Shown: positions 25,384 to 34,260, counted from the stretch's first letter. The stretch is 64,000 bases of DNA from Streptomyces sp. ISL-98 (GCF_018614055.1 NZ_JAGGPB010000035.1:1-64000); one strand, 5' to 3'. A program made the numbers and translations. Notes: generated by a model from the sequence alone, not told the origin.

Positions 25384-28134
25384 GTGATGATGGTCCACCG
25401 GCTGGATGTCCGGCGAGCCCGGGGACCGGGCGGCCTCCGGGGAGCGGGGACGCGTGTGCCTGCGGCCGAGCAATTGGCGGTGCCGTTCGCTGTCACCGAG
25501 ATCAGCCCTGAGGCCAGGAAGGCGACGCAGCGCGTGCTTGCCTCCGGGTGGGTGACCAGTGGGCCGGAGACCGAACAGTTCGAGCGCGAGTTCGCAGCAA
25601 CCGTTCAGGCCGGGCATGCGGTTGCCGTGAGCTCTTGTACAGCGGCGATCGAGCTGGCATTCCGTGCCCTTCGGCTGCCTCCCGACAGCAACGTACTGCT
25701 GCCGACGCTGACCTTCTGCGGCGCGGCCGAGGCGATCGTGCACGCCGGGCTCCGGCCCGTGCTGGTCGACGTCGACCCGCGCACCGCGATGGCCTCCCCG
25801 GACACGGTCGCCGCGGCGGCCCGCGAGTGCGGGCGCCCCGCTGCCATGCTCGTCTTGCACTTCGCCGGAGCTCCGGCGCCGCTGGAGGAGCTGGCGGAGG
25901 CGGCCGGACTGCCGCTGGACCTCGTCATCGAGGACGCCGCCCACGGGCTGGGGACCTCCGTCGACGGCCGTCCCGTAGGCGCGCTCTCCCGGGCCGCCTG
26001 CTTCAGCTTCTACGCGACCAAGAACCTGCCGATCGGTGAAGGCGGCATGGTGACCACCGAGGACCCCGACCTCGCCGAGCGGATCCGCCGCGGGCGGCTG
26101 CATGGCATGTCCACGGATGCCTGGCGCCGCAATCTGCCGGGCGGAAGCTGGCGCTACACCGTCGAGGACGCCGGCCTGAAGGCCAACATGACCGATGTGC
26201 AGGCCGCGATCGGGCGGGCGCAGCTTGGTCACCTGTCCGGCTGGCAGCATCGGCGTGACGCGATCGCCATCTGGTACACGGCCCGACTGCGGCGGGTGCC
26301 CGGCCTGATCCTGCCCATGGCCCCGGTCCACGGCCGCCATGCCTGGCACCTGTACGTCGTGCGGGTTCTGGAGGAGTACGGGATGAGCCGCGACGAGCTG
26401 ATCACCGAGCTGGCGGAGCGCGGGATCGGCACGTCCGTGCACTTCATCCCGCTGCATCACATGCCCTACTTCCAGCAGGCCGCCCTGTCCCCGCAGGGGG
26501 GCCTGCCCGGAGCCGATGCGCTCTTCCCCCAGCTCCTGTCGCTGCCGATGTACCCCGCCCTCACCGAGGGCCAGGTCGACCGGGTCTGCACCGCGCTCAA
26601 GGAACTCGGCCGCCCGCCCGCACGGCAGCGCCCTGCGATCGCGACCTCGCTGACGACGGCAGTGGACAGCGCGCGGCAGGCAGACCACGCGGGGCTGCGT
26701 ACGCTCGTGATCGGCGCGGGGGAGGCCGGGCAGGCCCTCGCACGGGACCTGGCGAGGACACCCGAGTTCGGTTTGGTTCCCGTGGGATTCTTGGACGACC
26801 GCCCGGCCAGGCGGCTCGGCGACGGCCTGTCGGTGCTGGGCGGTCTGGACGATACCGAAGCGGCCGTTCGGGCCCACGGTGCCGAGGTGGTCGTCGTGGC
26901 CATTCCCGGGCTGCCGACGGAGCGCTTCCACCGGGTTGCCGAAGCGGCCGCCGCGGCGGGGGCCAGCGTCCGTTTCCTGCCGCCATTCATCGCGGCGCTG
27001 CGCCGTGAGGTAGTGGGCACCGACATGCGCTCGCTGGACGTCCAGCGGCTGATCGGGCGCACGGAGATGCATGTGGTCAGTCCGGAAGCGCGCTCGATCA
27101 TCGCCGGGCGGCGCGTTCTGGTTACCGGTGCCGGCGGGTCGATCGGGAGCGAGCTGTGCCGACAGGTACGCGGTTTCGAACCGAGTCGGCTGTTCCTGCT
27201 CGACCACGACGAGTCGAACCTGCACCGGCTGCAGCTCGAGCTGTACGGCGATGCGCTCCTCGACGACGACATCGTGATCTCGGACATCCGGGACCGAGCC
27301 CGGATCGACCAGCTCTTCCATGACTGCCGGCCCGATGTGGTCTTCCACGCCGCCGCGCACAAGCACCTTCCGCTGCTCGAGCGCAATCCCTGCGAGGGAG
27401 TCAAGTCGAACGTGCTGGGTACCGAGCACCTCGTCCGGGCCGCAGTCGAATCCGGCGTCGAGCGGTTCATCCTCATCTCCACGGACAAGGCGGCCGACCC
27501 CGTTTCGGTCCTGGGCGCGACGAAGCGGCTGGCGGAGCTGATAGTCCAGGCCAACGACGGCGGCCCGACCGTATTCGCTGCTGTCCGCTTCGGCAATGTG
27601 CTCGGCAGCCGTGGCTCGCTGTTGTCCGTGGTGGCGGAGCAGCTGGGGTCGAGGATGCCGGTGACCGTGACTCACCCGGACGTCACCCGCTACTTCATGA
27701 CGATCGAGGAGGCTGTCGGACTCGTCCTGGAGGCGGCGCGGATGGCAGCCGACGGCGAGGTGTTCGTCCTCGACATGGGTGACCCGGTGCGGATCGTCGA
27801 CCTCATCCAGAGGTTCGCCCAGACGATCAACGCACAGGACGTGCAGATCCGATACACCGGTCTGCGGCCAGGGGAGAAGCTGAACGAGGCACTGTTCTCC
27901 GAGTCCGAGGAGTGCGCCCGGACCGCCCATTCGAGAATCTTCGTCACGAACGCCGCCCCGCAGCACAGCCCCGCCGTCCTGCATCAGCAGCTCGCGGCCC
28001 TCTACACCGCCACGGAGCACAACGACACGACGCAGACCCGCCTCTTGCTCGCGCGCCTGCTGCCAGGTTTCCCCGCCTCGTCCTCACCCGATCTCGTTAG
28101 TCCATTGACAGATCCGTACCCGGACGACTTCTGA
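25384..28134 (+). CDS. Fusion: DegT/DnrJ-type sugar aminotransferase + nucleotide-sugar 4,6-dehydratase
   Basis: A 916-residue bifunctional protein. Residues 30-420 form a DegT/DnrJ/EryC1/PglE-type PLP aminotransferase: GWVTSGPETEQFE, AVSSCTAAIELAF, VIEDAAHGLGT, and the PLP lysine K213 in SFYATKNLPIGEGG. Residues 440-570 form a Rossmann CoA-binding-like domain (TLVIGAGEAGQALA). Residues 578-870 are a PglF/FlaA1/CapD dehydratase: LVTGAGGSIGSELCRQV, HAAAHKHLPLLE, STDKAADPVSVLGATKR. The catalytic Tyr position is Leu710 (LxxxK714), resembling PglF, which has Met there. The four membrane helices of PglF are absent. Order suggests UDP-HexNAc dehydration followed by C4 amination. GTG 25384 suits the ribosome site best; ATGs at 25387 and 25390 are alternatives. 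Confidence 0.9.
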   Translation: MMMVHRLDVRRARGPGGLRGAGTRVPAAEQLAVPFAVTEISPEARKATQRVLASGWVTSGPETEQFEREFAATVQAGHAVAVSSCTAAIELAFRALRLPPDSNVLLPTLTFCGAAEAIVHAGLRPVLVDVDPRTAMASPDTVAAAARECGRPAAMLVLHFAGAPAPLEELAEAAGLPLDLVIEDAAHGLGTSVDGRPVGALSRAACFSFYATKNLPIGEGGMVTTEDPDLAERIRRGRLHGMSTDAWRRNLPGGSWRYTVEDAGLKANMTDVQAAIGRAQLGHLSGWQHRRDAIAIWYTARLRRVPGLILPMAPVHGRHAWHLYVVRVLEEYGMSRDELITELAERGIGTSVHFIPLHHMPYFQQAALSPQGGLPGADALFPQLLSLPMYPALTEGQVDRVCTALKELGRPPARQRPAIATSLTTAVDSARQADHAGLRTLVIGAGEAGQALARDLARTPEFGLVPVGFLDDRPARRLGDGLSVLGGLDDTEAAVRAHGAEVVVVAIPGLPTERFHRVAEAAAAAGASVRFLPPFIAALRREVVGTDMRSLDVQRLIGRTEMHVVSPEARSIIAGRRVLVTGAGGSIGSELCRQVRGFEPSRLFLLDHDESNLHRLQLELYGDALLDDDIVISDIRDRARIDQLFHDCRPDVVFHAAAHKHLPLLERNPCEGVKSNVLGTEHLVRAAVESGVERFILISTDKAADPVSVLGATKRLAELIVQANDGGPTVFAAVRFGNVLGSRGSLLSVVAEQLGSRMPVTVTHPDVTRYFMTIEEAVGLVLEAARMAADGEVFVLDMGDPVRIVDLIQRFAQTINAQDVQIRYTGLRPGEKLNEALFSESEECARTAHSRIFVTNAAPQHSPAVLHQQLAALYTATEHNDTTQTRLLLARLLPGFPASSSPDLVSPLTDPYPDDF

Positions 28135-29213
28135 TGCCCGGGCCCGGCGACCGGTTTCCCGGCTGGCCTCCTCGGCCTGCCGGAGCGCGCCGTCGGCGGC
28201 GCGGCCGCGCGGTGCTGGTGTTCCTCGTGGTCGCCGCGCTCGGGCTCGTCGCCCTCACTGCGGGTGGCCTGTGGTGGGCTTCGGAGCACTACACCGACCG
28301 TGTCGAGCGCCTGCCCAACGTCTTCCCGCACCACAACGACCGACCGGACAAGCAGGGGGACGACGGTGCGCTGAATTTCCTGGTGGCAGGCATCGACAGC
28401 CGCTCCGACCTGCCGACTACCGGTAAGAACAGCAAAGCCGACCTGTGGAAGCCGGGGGCGCAGCGCAGCGACACGCTGATGCTGCTGCACCTGGCGGCCG
28501 ATCGCCACAAGGCATACGTGGTTTCCGTACCCCGGGACACCTGGGTGCCGATCCCCGGTCATGGCGACGCCAAGATCAATGCTTCGTTCTCCTTGGGCGG
28601 CCCGCCGCTGCTCATCGACACCGTGGAGAAGCTCACCGGAATCCGCATCGACCACTTCGCTGTAATCGACTGGGACGGGTTCAAGTCCCTCACCGACTCC
28701 GTCGGCGGAGTGACCCTGACCGTTCCGCAAGACACCTATGACACCGAACAGCATCGCGGCTGGAAAGCCGGCACCTACACGATGAACGGCGAGGAAGCGT
28801 TGGACTATGTGCGACAGCGGCATGGTCTGCCCCGAAGCGACTTCGACCGCATCGCGCGGCAGCAGAACTTCCTGCGCACCTTGATGAGCAAGATGCGCGG
28901 CGACATCAGCTTCACCAACCCCGGCGGCGTCATCGACGTCCTCGACGCGTTCACGGATGCGGTGAGCGTGGACGACCAACTGTCCAACAGCGAGCTGCGC
29001 ACACTCGCGTTCGACCTGCGCGATCTGAAGACCCGGGACGTGACGTTCATGACCGCGCCCATCGCACGGTCCGACTTCATCAAGGGCCAGAGCGTGGTGA
29101 TCATGGACCGGGCCAAGTCGAAGAGCCTCTGGCCCGCGATCGTCCAGGACCGACTGCCCGACTGGATCCGGCAGCATGGCGACGCCGATGTCCTTGGCAG
29201 CACCGTACGGTGA
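28134..29213 (+). CDS. LytR-CpsA-Psr (LCP) glycopolymer transferase
   Basis: A 359-residue type II membrane protein. A basic N-terminus precedes one helix (AVLVFLVVAALGLVALTAGGLWW, about residues 26-48), with the LCP domain outside. LNFLVAGIDSR, RSDTLMLLHL, VVSVPRDTWVPIP, KINASFSLGGPPLLIDTVE and DYVRQRHGLPRSDFDRIARQQ carry the conserved Asp/Arg residues that bind the polyprenyl diphosphate. LCP enzymes attach undecaprenyl-linked glycans to peptidoglycan by a phosphodiester bond. Here it would anchor the glycan made by the locus. Its ATG overlaps the upstream stop by one base (TGATG), so it is coupled to the fusion gene. Confidence 0.92.
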   Translation: MPGPGDRFPGWPPRPAGARRRRRGRAVLVFLVVAALGLVALTAGGLWWASEHYTDRVERLPNVFPHHNDRPDKQGDDGALNFLVAGIDSRSDLPTTGKNSKADLWKPGAQRSDTLMLLHLAADRHKAYVVSVPRDTWVPIPGHGDAKINASFSLGGPPLLIDTVEKLTGIRIDHFAVIDWDGFKSLTDSVGGVTLTVPQDTYDTEQHRGWKAGTYTMNGEEALDYVRQRHGLPRSDFDRIARQQNFLRTLMSKMRGDISFTNPGGVIDVLDAFTDAVSVDDQLSNSELRTLAFDLRDLKTRDVTFMTAPIARSDFIKGQSVVIMDRAKSKSLWPAIVQDRLPDWIRQHGDADVLGSTVR

Positions 29214-29232
29214 TGCGGCATCACCGTACGGT
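29202..29232. terminator. Perfect 15-bp inverted repeat, bidirectional terminator
   Basis: ACCGTACGGTGATGC, one G, then GCATCACCGTACGGT: a perfect 15-bp inverted repeat with a single central base. It starts inside the last codons of the LCP gene, includes its TGA, and ends one base before the complementary stop of rmlA. Placement between two convergent 3' ends points to shared termination. There is no T tract on either side. Confidence 0.65.
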
Positions 29233-30297
29233 TCAGGCAATCGAGACCTGGCTGTGGTCGCCGAGCACCAGCCGGTGTGCCGTCGGCATCCCCGTCGACG
29301 GGACCACCCGGACCCTTCTCCCGATCAGGGAGTTCTCGATGCGTGTCGCCCCCCTGATGGTGGCCTCGTCCATCACGATCGAGTACTCCAGTTCCGTCCC
29401 CTCGATCAGACACGAGTTCTGTACTGACGTATACGGCCCGATGTACGAGTCGACGATGCGGGTGTTCCGGCCGATCACCACAGGGCCGCGCACAACTGAG
29501 CGCTCGATCCGCGAGCCCTCCTCCGCGATGAGTTCGCCGATGATCTGGCTGCCCTCGTCCACGTAGCCGTCCACGCGGCCGCTCACTGACTCCAGCACTT
29601 TGCGGTTGCACTCGAGCATGTCCTCCGGCCGCCCGGTGTCCTTCCAGTATCCGTTGACGATGTGCGACCGCACCGAGTGACCGCCGTCGAGGAGCCACAG
29701 GATGGCATCGGTGATCTCCAGCTCGCCACGTCGGCTCGGGCTGATCGCGCGGACCGCCTCATGGACCAGAGGGCCGAACATATAAACGCCGACCAGAGCG
29801 AGGTCGCTCTTGGGGCGGGACGGCTTCTCCTCCAGGCCTATCACCCGGCCCGTCTCGTCCAGCTCGGCCACCCCGAAGGCTCGCGGCTCCGCGACGGGCG
29901 TCAGCAGTATCTGTGCGTCGTGAATGCCATGCTTGAACTCCTTGACCAGCTCGGTGATGCCGCCAATGAGGAAGTTGTCGCCGAGGTACATGACGAAATC
30001 GTCACCGGCGAGATATTCGCGGGCGATGAGCACAGCGTGCGCGAGGCCGAGCGGGGCTTCCTGCCGGATGTAGGTGATGCGAAGCCCGTCAGGGCCGGAG
30101 TCGTCGACCGCCCCCCGGATCTCCTGCTCTGTTTCGCCCACAACCATGCCCACATCGGTTACGCCTGCATCCTGGATCGCTTCCAGCACGTAGAACAGCA
30201 CCGGCTTGTTGGCGATCGGTACGAGCTGCTTGGCATAGGTATGTGTGATGGGCAGCAGGCGCGTCCCCGAACCGCCCGCGAGAACGAGTGCCTTCAT
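29233..30297 (-). CDS. rmlA: Glucose-1-phosphate thymidylyltransferase, long form
   Basis: A 354-residue nucleotidyltransferase for the first step of dTDP-rhamnose synthesis. The N-terminal domain has LAGGSGTRLLPITHTYAKQL, IANKPVLFYVLEAI, VMYLGDNFL and the EKPSRPKSDLALVGVY block. The C-terminal 110 residues form a left-handed beta-helix (hexapeptide-like GPVVIGRNTRIVDSYIGPYTS), as in actinobacterial antibiotic-pathway thymidylyltransferases, rather than the 290-residue RmlA of enterobacteria. ATG 30297 follows GGAGCG. It is the only intact rmlA here, 20 kb from rmlBCD, and a wrecked relative lies at 10798-11439. Confidence 0.92.
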   Translation of the reverse strand: MKALVLAGGSGTRLLPITHTYAKQLVPIANKPVLFYVLEAIQDAGVTDVGMVVGETEQEIRGAVDDSGPDGLRITYIRQEAPLGLAHAVLIAREYLAGDDFVMYLGDNFLIGGITELVKEFKHGIHDAQILLTPVAEPRAFGVAELDETGRVIGLEEKPSRPKSDLALVGVYMFGPLVHEAVRAISPSRRGELEITDAILWLLDGGHSVRSHIVNGYWKDTGRPEDMLECNRKVLESVSGRVDGYVDEGSQIIGELIAEEGSRIERSVVRGPVVIGRNTRIVDSYIGPYTSVQNSCLIEGTELEYSIVMDEATIRGATRIENSLIGRRVRVVPSTGMPTAHRLVLGDHSQVSIA

Positions 30298-30407
30298 CGC
30301 TGCGCTCCTTCACCAGGGGTTGAGCTTTACCAGGGATTGAGCTCGCGCCGGGAAAGATTCTGGTGGGCAATCGACGCGGCACGACACCGCCGAGGTGCCG
30401 ATCACTG

Positions 30408-31109
30408 CTACGCCATCCGCCGTAGGGACGGTGCGTGCGGTGCGCGGTCGGCAAGGGCGACGGCCTCCAGGCGTGAGTGGACCCCGAGTTTGTCGAGGAC
30501 ATTTTGGACATGCGTACGCGCCGTATTGATCGTCACCCCCAGCGCCTGGGCGATCTCGGTGGTGCCCTCGCCATCCGTCAGCCTCCGCAGAACCTCCAGT
30601 TCACGCTGGGTCAGCCAGCGCAGCGGCTGGTCCTCGACGTCTCGGTGGTTGCCCAGATGCCGGAGCGTCTCCTGGGCCAGGGAAGGCTCGATCGTGAGCT
30701 CGCCGCGGCTCAGCTCTGCCAGGGCGTGGTCGATCACATCCACCCCCTGCCTCTTGCTCAGATAGCCGACCGCTCCGGCCTCCATGGCGGCGGCGACCGA
30801 GTCCGCGTCGGTACGGGCCGAGACGACGAGCACCTTGACCTTCGGCAGCCGCGCGTGGATGCGGTCGATCACATCGATGGCCGGGCCGTCCAGAAGCTGT
30901 ATGTCGAGTACGCAGGCGTCGGGGCGGTGCACGAGCACCGCGCGCAGCAGCTGGGTGCGCGTGGTGGCGATGCCCCTTACGCCGTAGCCCCGGCGGGCCA
31001 GGGTCAGGGCGAGAGCGTCCACGAAGAGACGGTGCTCGTCAGCCAGGACCAGCTGCGGCGAAGCCGTGGCTCGCGGGCTCCTGTCCGAGAGCGAAGTACG
31101 AGGGGCCAT
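30408..31109 (-). CDS. NarL/LuxR-family response regulator A
   Basis: A 233-residue two-domain regulator. The receiver domain (residues 18-135) has LVLADEHRLF (acidic pocket), the phospho-acceptor Asp in CVLDIQLLDG, VLVVSARTDADS and GYLSKRQG (Lys). The LuxR helix-turn-helix is at about 160-225: LTQRELEVLRRLTDGEGTTEIAQALGVTINTARTHVQNVLDKLGVHSRLEAVA (quoted in parts: the recognition helix is NTARTHVQNVL). No sensor kinase lies beside it. ATG 31109 is chosen because AAGGACC precedes it; an upstream in-frame start would enter the divergent promoter. It diverges from regulator B and is the likely local controller of the glycan locus. Confidence 0.88.
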   Translation of the reverse strand: MAPRTSLSDRSPRATASPQLVLADEHRLFVDALALTLARRGYGVRGIATTRTQLLRAVLVHRPDACVLDIQLLDGPAIDVIDRIHARLPKVKVLVVSARTDADSVAAAMEAGAVGYLSKRQGVDVIDHALAELSRGELTIEPSLAQETLRHLGNHRDVEDQPLRWLTQRELEVLRRLTDGEGTTEIAQALGVTINTARTHVQNVLDKLGVHSRLEAVALADRAPHAPSLRRMA

Positions 31110-31217
31110 GGGGGGTCCTTCTCCCGTTCGCTGGTCGCGCTCAGTGGGACCACTACCCCTCTTCATGGGATCACGGTGAGGGGGGCCTGTCATATCGGAG
31201 CCGGGACCGCTTCGGAT

Positions 31218-31234
31218 GCCCACCGGTGGTGGGC
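31218..31234. promoter_or_regulatory. Inverted repeat between divergent regulators
   Basis: GCCCACC GGT GGTGGGC is a perfect 7-3-7 inverted repeat in the 152-bp gap between the two response-regulator genes, 28 bases before the start of regulator B. It could be an autoregulatory operator for either protein, or a leader hairpin. It is GC-rich, so chance occurrence is more likely than for an AT-rich palindrome. Confidence 0.4.
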
Positions 31235-31261
31235 CTCTGTGACCCGGTGGACCATCGGCGT

Positions 31262-31960
31262 ATGTCCATGTCCAGCGGCATTCACGTGCTCGTGGTGGCT
31301 GACCGCCGGTTGGTCGCCGAGGTGCTCGTCGCTGCGCTGGAGCACAGCGGTATCACCGGCAGTGCGGTGACCGACATGAATGAGGTACATCGGGCAGTTG
31401 CCCGCAGGCAGGTGGATGTGGCCGTGGTGGACCTCGACTCCGTCGAGGTCGGGGAGGGCGGTATCGACGGTCGTTTTCCGTGGACCGACTCACCCGGCGT
31501 GCCGGTCGTCGTGGTCACCGGGAACGGCCGAGCAGACAGCCTGGCCTCCGCCGCCGTTCAGGCCGGCGTCCGGGGCTGGGTCTCCAAGGACAGCCCGATC
31601 GAACATCTGGGCGAGGTGATCCGCGGGGTGCTCCGGGACGAGACCTGGATTCCGCCCGCACTCCTCACCCGCATTCTGTCGGACCTGACGTCCCTGTACA
31701 TCGAGCTGGAGGGGGAGGCCAAGAGGCTGTCCACCCTCACCGCCCGGGAGCGTGAGGTGCTGATGTGCATGTGCGCGGGGATGCCCCGGCCGAAGATCGC
31801 ACGGCACCTCTTCCTGTCGCCCTACACCGTGCGCACCCACATCCAGAATCTGATGGTCAAGCTTGATGTGCATTCGTCGCTCGCCGCCGTCGCCCTGGCC
31901 CGCCGTGTCGGACTGCCCACCCGCCTCACCGATCCGGAGGAGCGGGACACCGGCACATGA
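31262..31960 (+). CDS. NarL/LuxR-family response regulator B, atypical receiver
   Basis: A 232-residue regulator related to its divergent neighbour. The receiver reads IHVLVVADRRLVAEV, so one of the two acidic pocket residues is Ala. The acceptor Asp is retained in VAVVDLDS, and VVVVTGNGRADS and RGWVSKDSP keep the Thr and Lys. The LuxR domain has LTAREREVLMCMCAGM and the recognition helix PYTVRTHIQNLMVKLDVHS. Phosphorylation is uncertain. ATG 31262 lacks a clear ribosome site and ATG 31268 is an alternative. The pair of divergent orphan regulators sits at the edge of the polysaccharide locus. Confidence 0.82.
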   Translation: MSMSSGIHVLVVADRRLVAEVLVAALEHSGITGSAVTDMNEVHRAVARRQVDVAVVDLDSVEVGEGGIDGRFPWTDSPGVPVVVVTGNGRADSLASAAVQAGVRGWVSKDSPIEHLGEVIRGVLRDETWIPPALLTRILSDLTSLYIELEGEAKRLSTLTAREREVLMCMCAGMPRPKIARHLFLSPYTVRTHIQNLMVKLDVHSSLAAVALARRVGLPTRLTDPEERDTGT

Positions 31961-32031
31961 CGACGGCCTTGCCGAGGCCTCCCGTTCGGCGGTCCACACC
32001 AAGCGAACGTAACGGGGAACAGCGCACCACA

Positions 32032-34158
32032 TCAGGCAGATTCATCCTGTACGGCGCCGTCAGTAACCGGAATATGCCCTTCAGTGCTGCGTTCCCGCGA
32101 AGAATCCTCCGTAGTCGTGACCGGCACCTGCGGCCCCTGGCACTCCCGCAGCCAGCGCCGCAGCACCCCGTGCAGCTGCTCCGCGCCGACCAGCTCGTGC
32201 CCGTCGGCGACCGGCGCCGAGAGGGTGTACGGGGACAGCAGGAAGGGCCGGGCCTGCTCGCCGCCGAGGCCGCCGTGCGATCCGATCTGCTCCTCGAAGG
32301 CGTGCACGCGGCCGGTGGCCGGGTCGTGCCAGGAGTTGACCATGATGTCGGCGACGTGGGGGAAGGCGTCCGTACGCCGTACCACCTCGGCCGCGCCCGG
32401 GCCGAAGACCGCCAGCGGCCCGGTGTCACCCGTGCCGTCGTCGTCCAGGCGCAGTTCGGCGCCGTCGGCCCCGAGCACCAGCGCGCCGTGCTCCTCGCTC
32501 CGTACGAGCAGGAAGCCGATGCCGGGGTGGTTGGCGAGGGTGGTGAGCAGCGCGGGATGACGGCGGTCGATCCGCTCGCGGGTCGCCCGGCCCCTGGCGT
32601 CGGGGAACGAGATCAGCCCCAGATTGCCCGAGGCGAGCACGACCGGGTCGGTGCCGGGCCCGGGGTGCTCTTCCTCGCCCTCCACCACCGGCCTGTGCAA
32701 CGCGATCCGTACCGCGTCGCGCGCCTCGGAGGCACTGACGGTGCGCGCCGCGCGGCGTGGAACCGGCAGCCCGCAGCCTGCCCTGACGAGGTCGGCGAGC
32801 GTGAGCCCGTACGCGTCCGCGAAGGTCTGACCGGGGCTCTGCCCGTGGTCGGAGAGGAGGACGATCCAGTACGCACGCGGGGCGTGCTCGGCGACCTTGA
32901 CGATCAGCGCGAGCGAGCGGTCGAGCCGCTCCAGGACCTTCTTCGCGTCCGCGCTGTGCGGCCCGGAGTGGTGCGCCACCTCGTCGTACGCGACGAGGTC
33001 GGCGTAGACGGCAGTGCGCCCGGCGAGCATGTCGCCCAGCACGGCGGCGACGACCACGTCCCGCTCGACGACGGTCGCGAAAGCCCGGATGAAGGGGTAG
33101 AAGCCGCCCCGCTTCACCCGGGGGACGTCTCCGCGCAGGCGCGCGCGGGTGGACTGGCCGATCTCCCGGCCCACTTCGGCGACGAAGGACATGGCGGTAC
33201 GTACGGCATTGGCGGGGTCGGAGAAGTACGCGAAATAGCCGGCGCGGGACCTGTTGGACTTGCCGCGTCTGGCGGCGATGGACAGGACGAGGGCGAGCTG
33301 GTCGGCGCCGCCGCTGAAAAGATTTCCTCGGCTCGCGCCGTCGAAGGTGAGCAGTCCGCCGTCGCCGGTGCGCTCGACGGCGCGGCGCTGCATGAGGGCG
33401 GCGCTGGCGGGGCGGCTGGAGACGACGATCTCGCCGGTCTCCTTCTCGTACCAGCGGAAGGCGGGGACGTCGTGGTTGCTGCCGTGCAGGATGCCGAGCT
33501 GGCTGGCGGCGGTCTGGCTGGACCAGTCGGTGCGCCACGCGGTGAGCCGGTGCGAGGGCTCCTCGCCTTCGAGCCAGCTTGCGACGGTCGGCATCAGCCC
33601 GTCGCCGACCGCCTCGCGCAGCACGTCATGGCCGACGCCGTCGAGCTGCAGGAAGAGCGTGCCGGGCAGCCCGGTACGCCCGTCGTCGCCGCCCCGCCTG
33701 CGGCGTCGCTGCGCGAGCCGCGAGAGCCTGCGCCGGTACGCCTCGTCGTCGCGGACGGCGAGGGCACCCGATGTCGCGGAGGCGACGGCGGACATGACGG
33801 CGGCCACCACGACCGCGGTCTCGGGGTCGGCCTCGCCCCGCCCGTCGGGGATGAGGCTGAGCGCGATGAGCAGCAGCGAGCCGTTGAGGAAAAAGGCCAG
33901 CAGACCGAGGACGAGTGCGGGGACGAGCAGCAGTGCCCGTACGGCCAACGGCCAGACGAGCGCGCCGAGGAGACCGAAGGCGCCCGCGCCCCAGGCCGCG
34001 GTGAGCGCTACCTGGGTGATGCTGTCGCGGTCGTCGGCCCGGAGCTGGAAGTCCGGCAGGATGCCGGCAAGCGCCAGCATGGTGAGGGTCGAGACCGCCC
34101 ACACCGTGACCACGCGCAGTGCGGCGCTGCCCGTACTGCGCCATCGACCTCGGACCAC
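32032..34158 (-). CDS. Membrane protein: holin-like N-terminus + alkaline-phosphatase-superfamily domain
   Basis: A 708-residue protein. Residues 10-150 hold four hydrophobic helices that resemble the phage-holin-4 superfamily (LALAGILPDFQLRADD, LLLVPALVLGLLAFFLNGSLLL). Residues 165-690 resemble type I phosphodiesterase/nucleotide pyrophosphatases: TLFLQLDGVGHDVL (first metal Asp), TDWSSQTAASQLGILHG (nucleophile region Ser/Thr), ADLVAYDEVAHHSGPHS (Asp/His metal site) and VLLSDHGQSPGQTF (Asp-His). The active side is predicted to face the cytoplasm or outside depending on helix count. Phosphodiester or phosphatase substrates are unknown. It is convergent with regulator B. Confidence 0.82.
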   Translation of the reverse strand: MVRGRWRSTGSAALRVVTVWAVSTLTMLALAGILPDFQLRADDRDSITQVALTAAWGAGAFGLLGALVWPLAVRALLLVPALVLGLLAFFLNGSLLLIALSLIPDGRGEADPETAVVVAAVMSAVASATSGALAVRDDEAYRRRLSRLAQRRRRRGGDDGRTGLPGTLFLQLDGVGHDVLREAVGDGLMPTVASWLEGEEPSHRLTAWRTDWSSQTAASQLGILHGSNHDVPAFRWYEKETGEIVVSSRPASAALMQRRAVERTGDGGLLTFDGASRGNLFSGGADQLALVLSIAARRGKSNRSRAGYFAYFSDPANAVRTAMSFVAEVGREIGQSTRARLRGDVPRVKRGGFYPFIRAFATVVERDVVVAAVLGDMLAGRTAVYADLVAYDEVAHHSGPHSADAKKVLERLDRSLALIVKVAEHAPRAYWIVLLSDHGQSPGQTFADAYGLTLADLVRAGCGLPVPRRAARTVSASEARDAVRIALHRPVVEGEEEHPGPGTDPVVLASGNLGLISFPDARGRATRERIDRRHPALLTTLANHPGIGFLLVRSEEHGALVLGADGAELRLDDDGTGDTGPLAVFGPGAAEVVRRTDAFPHVADIMVNSWHDPATGRVHAFEEQIGSHGGLGGEQARPFLLSPYTLSAPVADGHELVGAEQLHGVLRRWLRECQGPQVPVTTTEDSSRERSTEGHIPVTDGAVQDESA

Positions 34159-34260
34159 GCCGTAACCACCTCACGTCCCGGCCCGCGCCTGTGGGCCGGT
34201 CTCCAGCCTGGCACAACGGGAACGGCGCGGGGTGGGCGTGGAGCGGGGTTCAGCGGTCCG

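Noticed and set aside
25378-28020. An 880-codon minus-strand frame across the fusion gene
   Set aside because: It mirrors the codon pattern of the plus-strand fusion and contains no recognisable domain; GC-rich antisense frames of this length are expected here.
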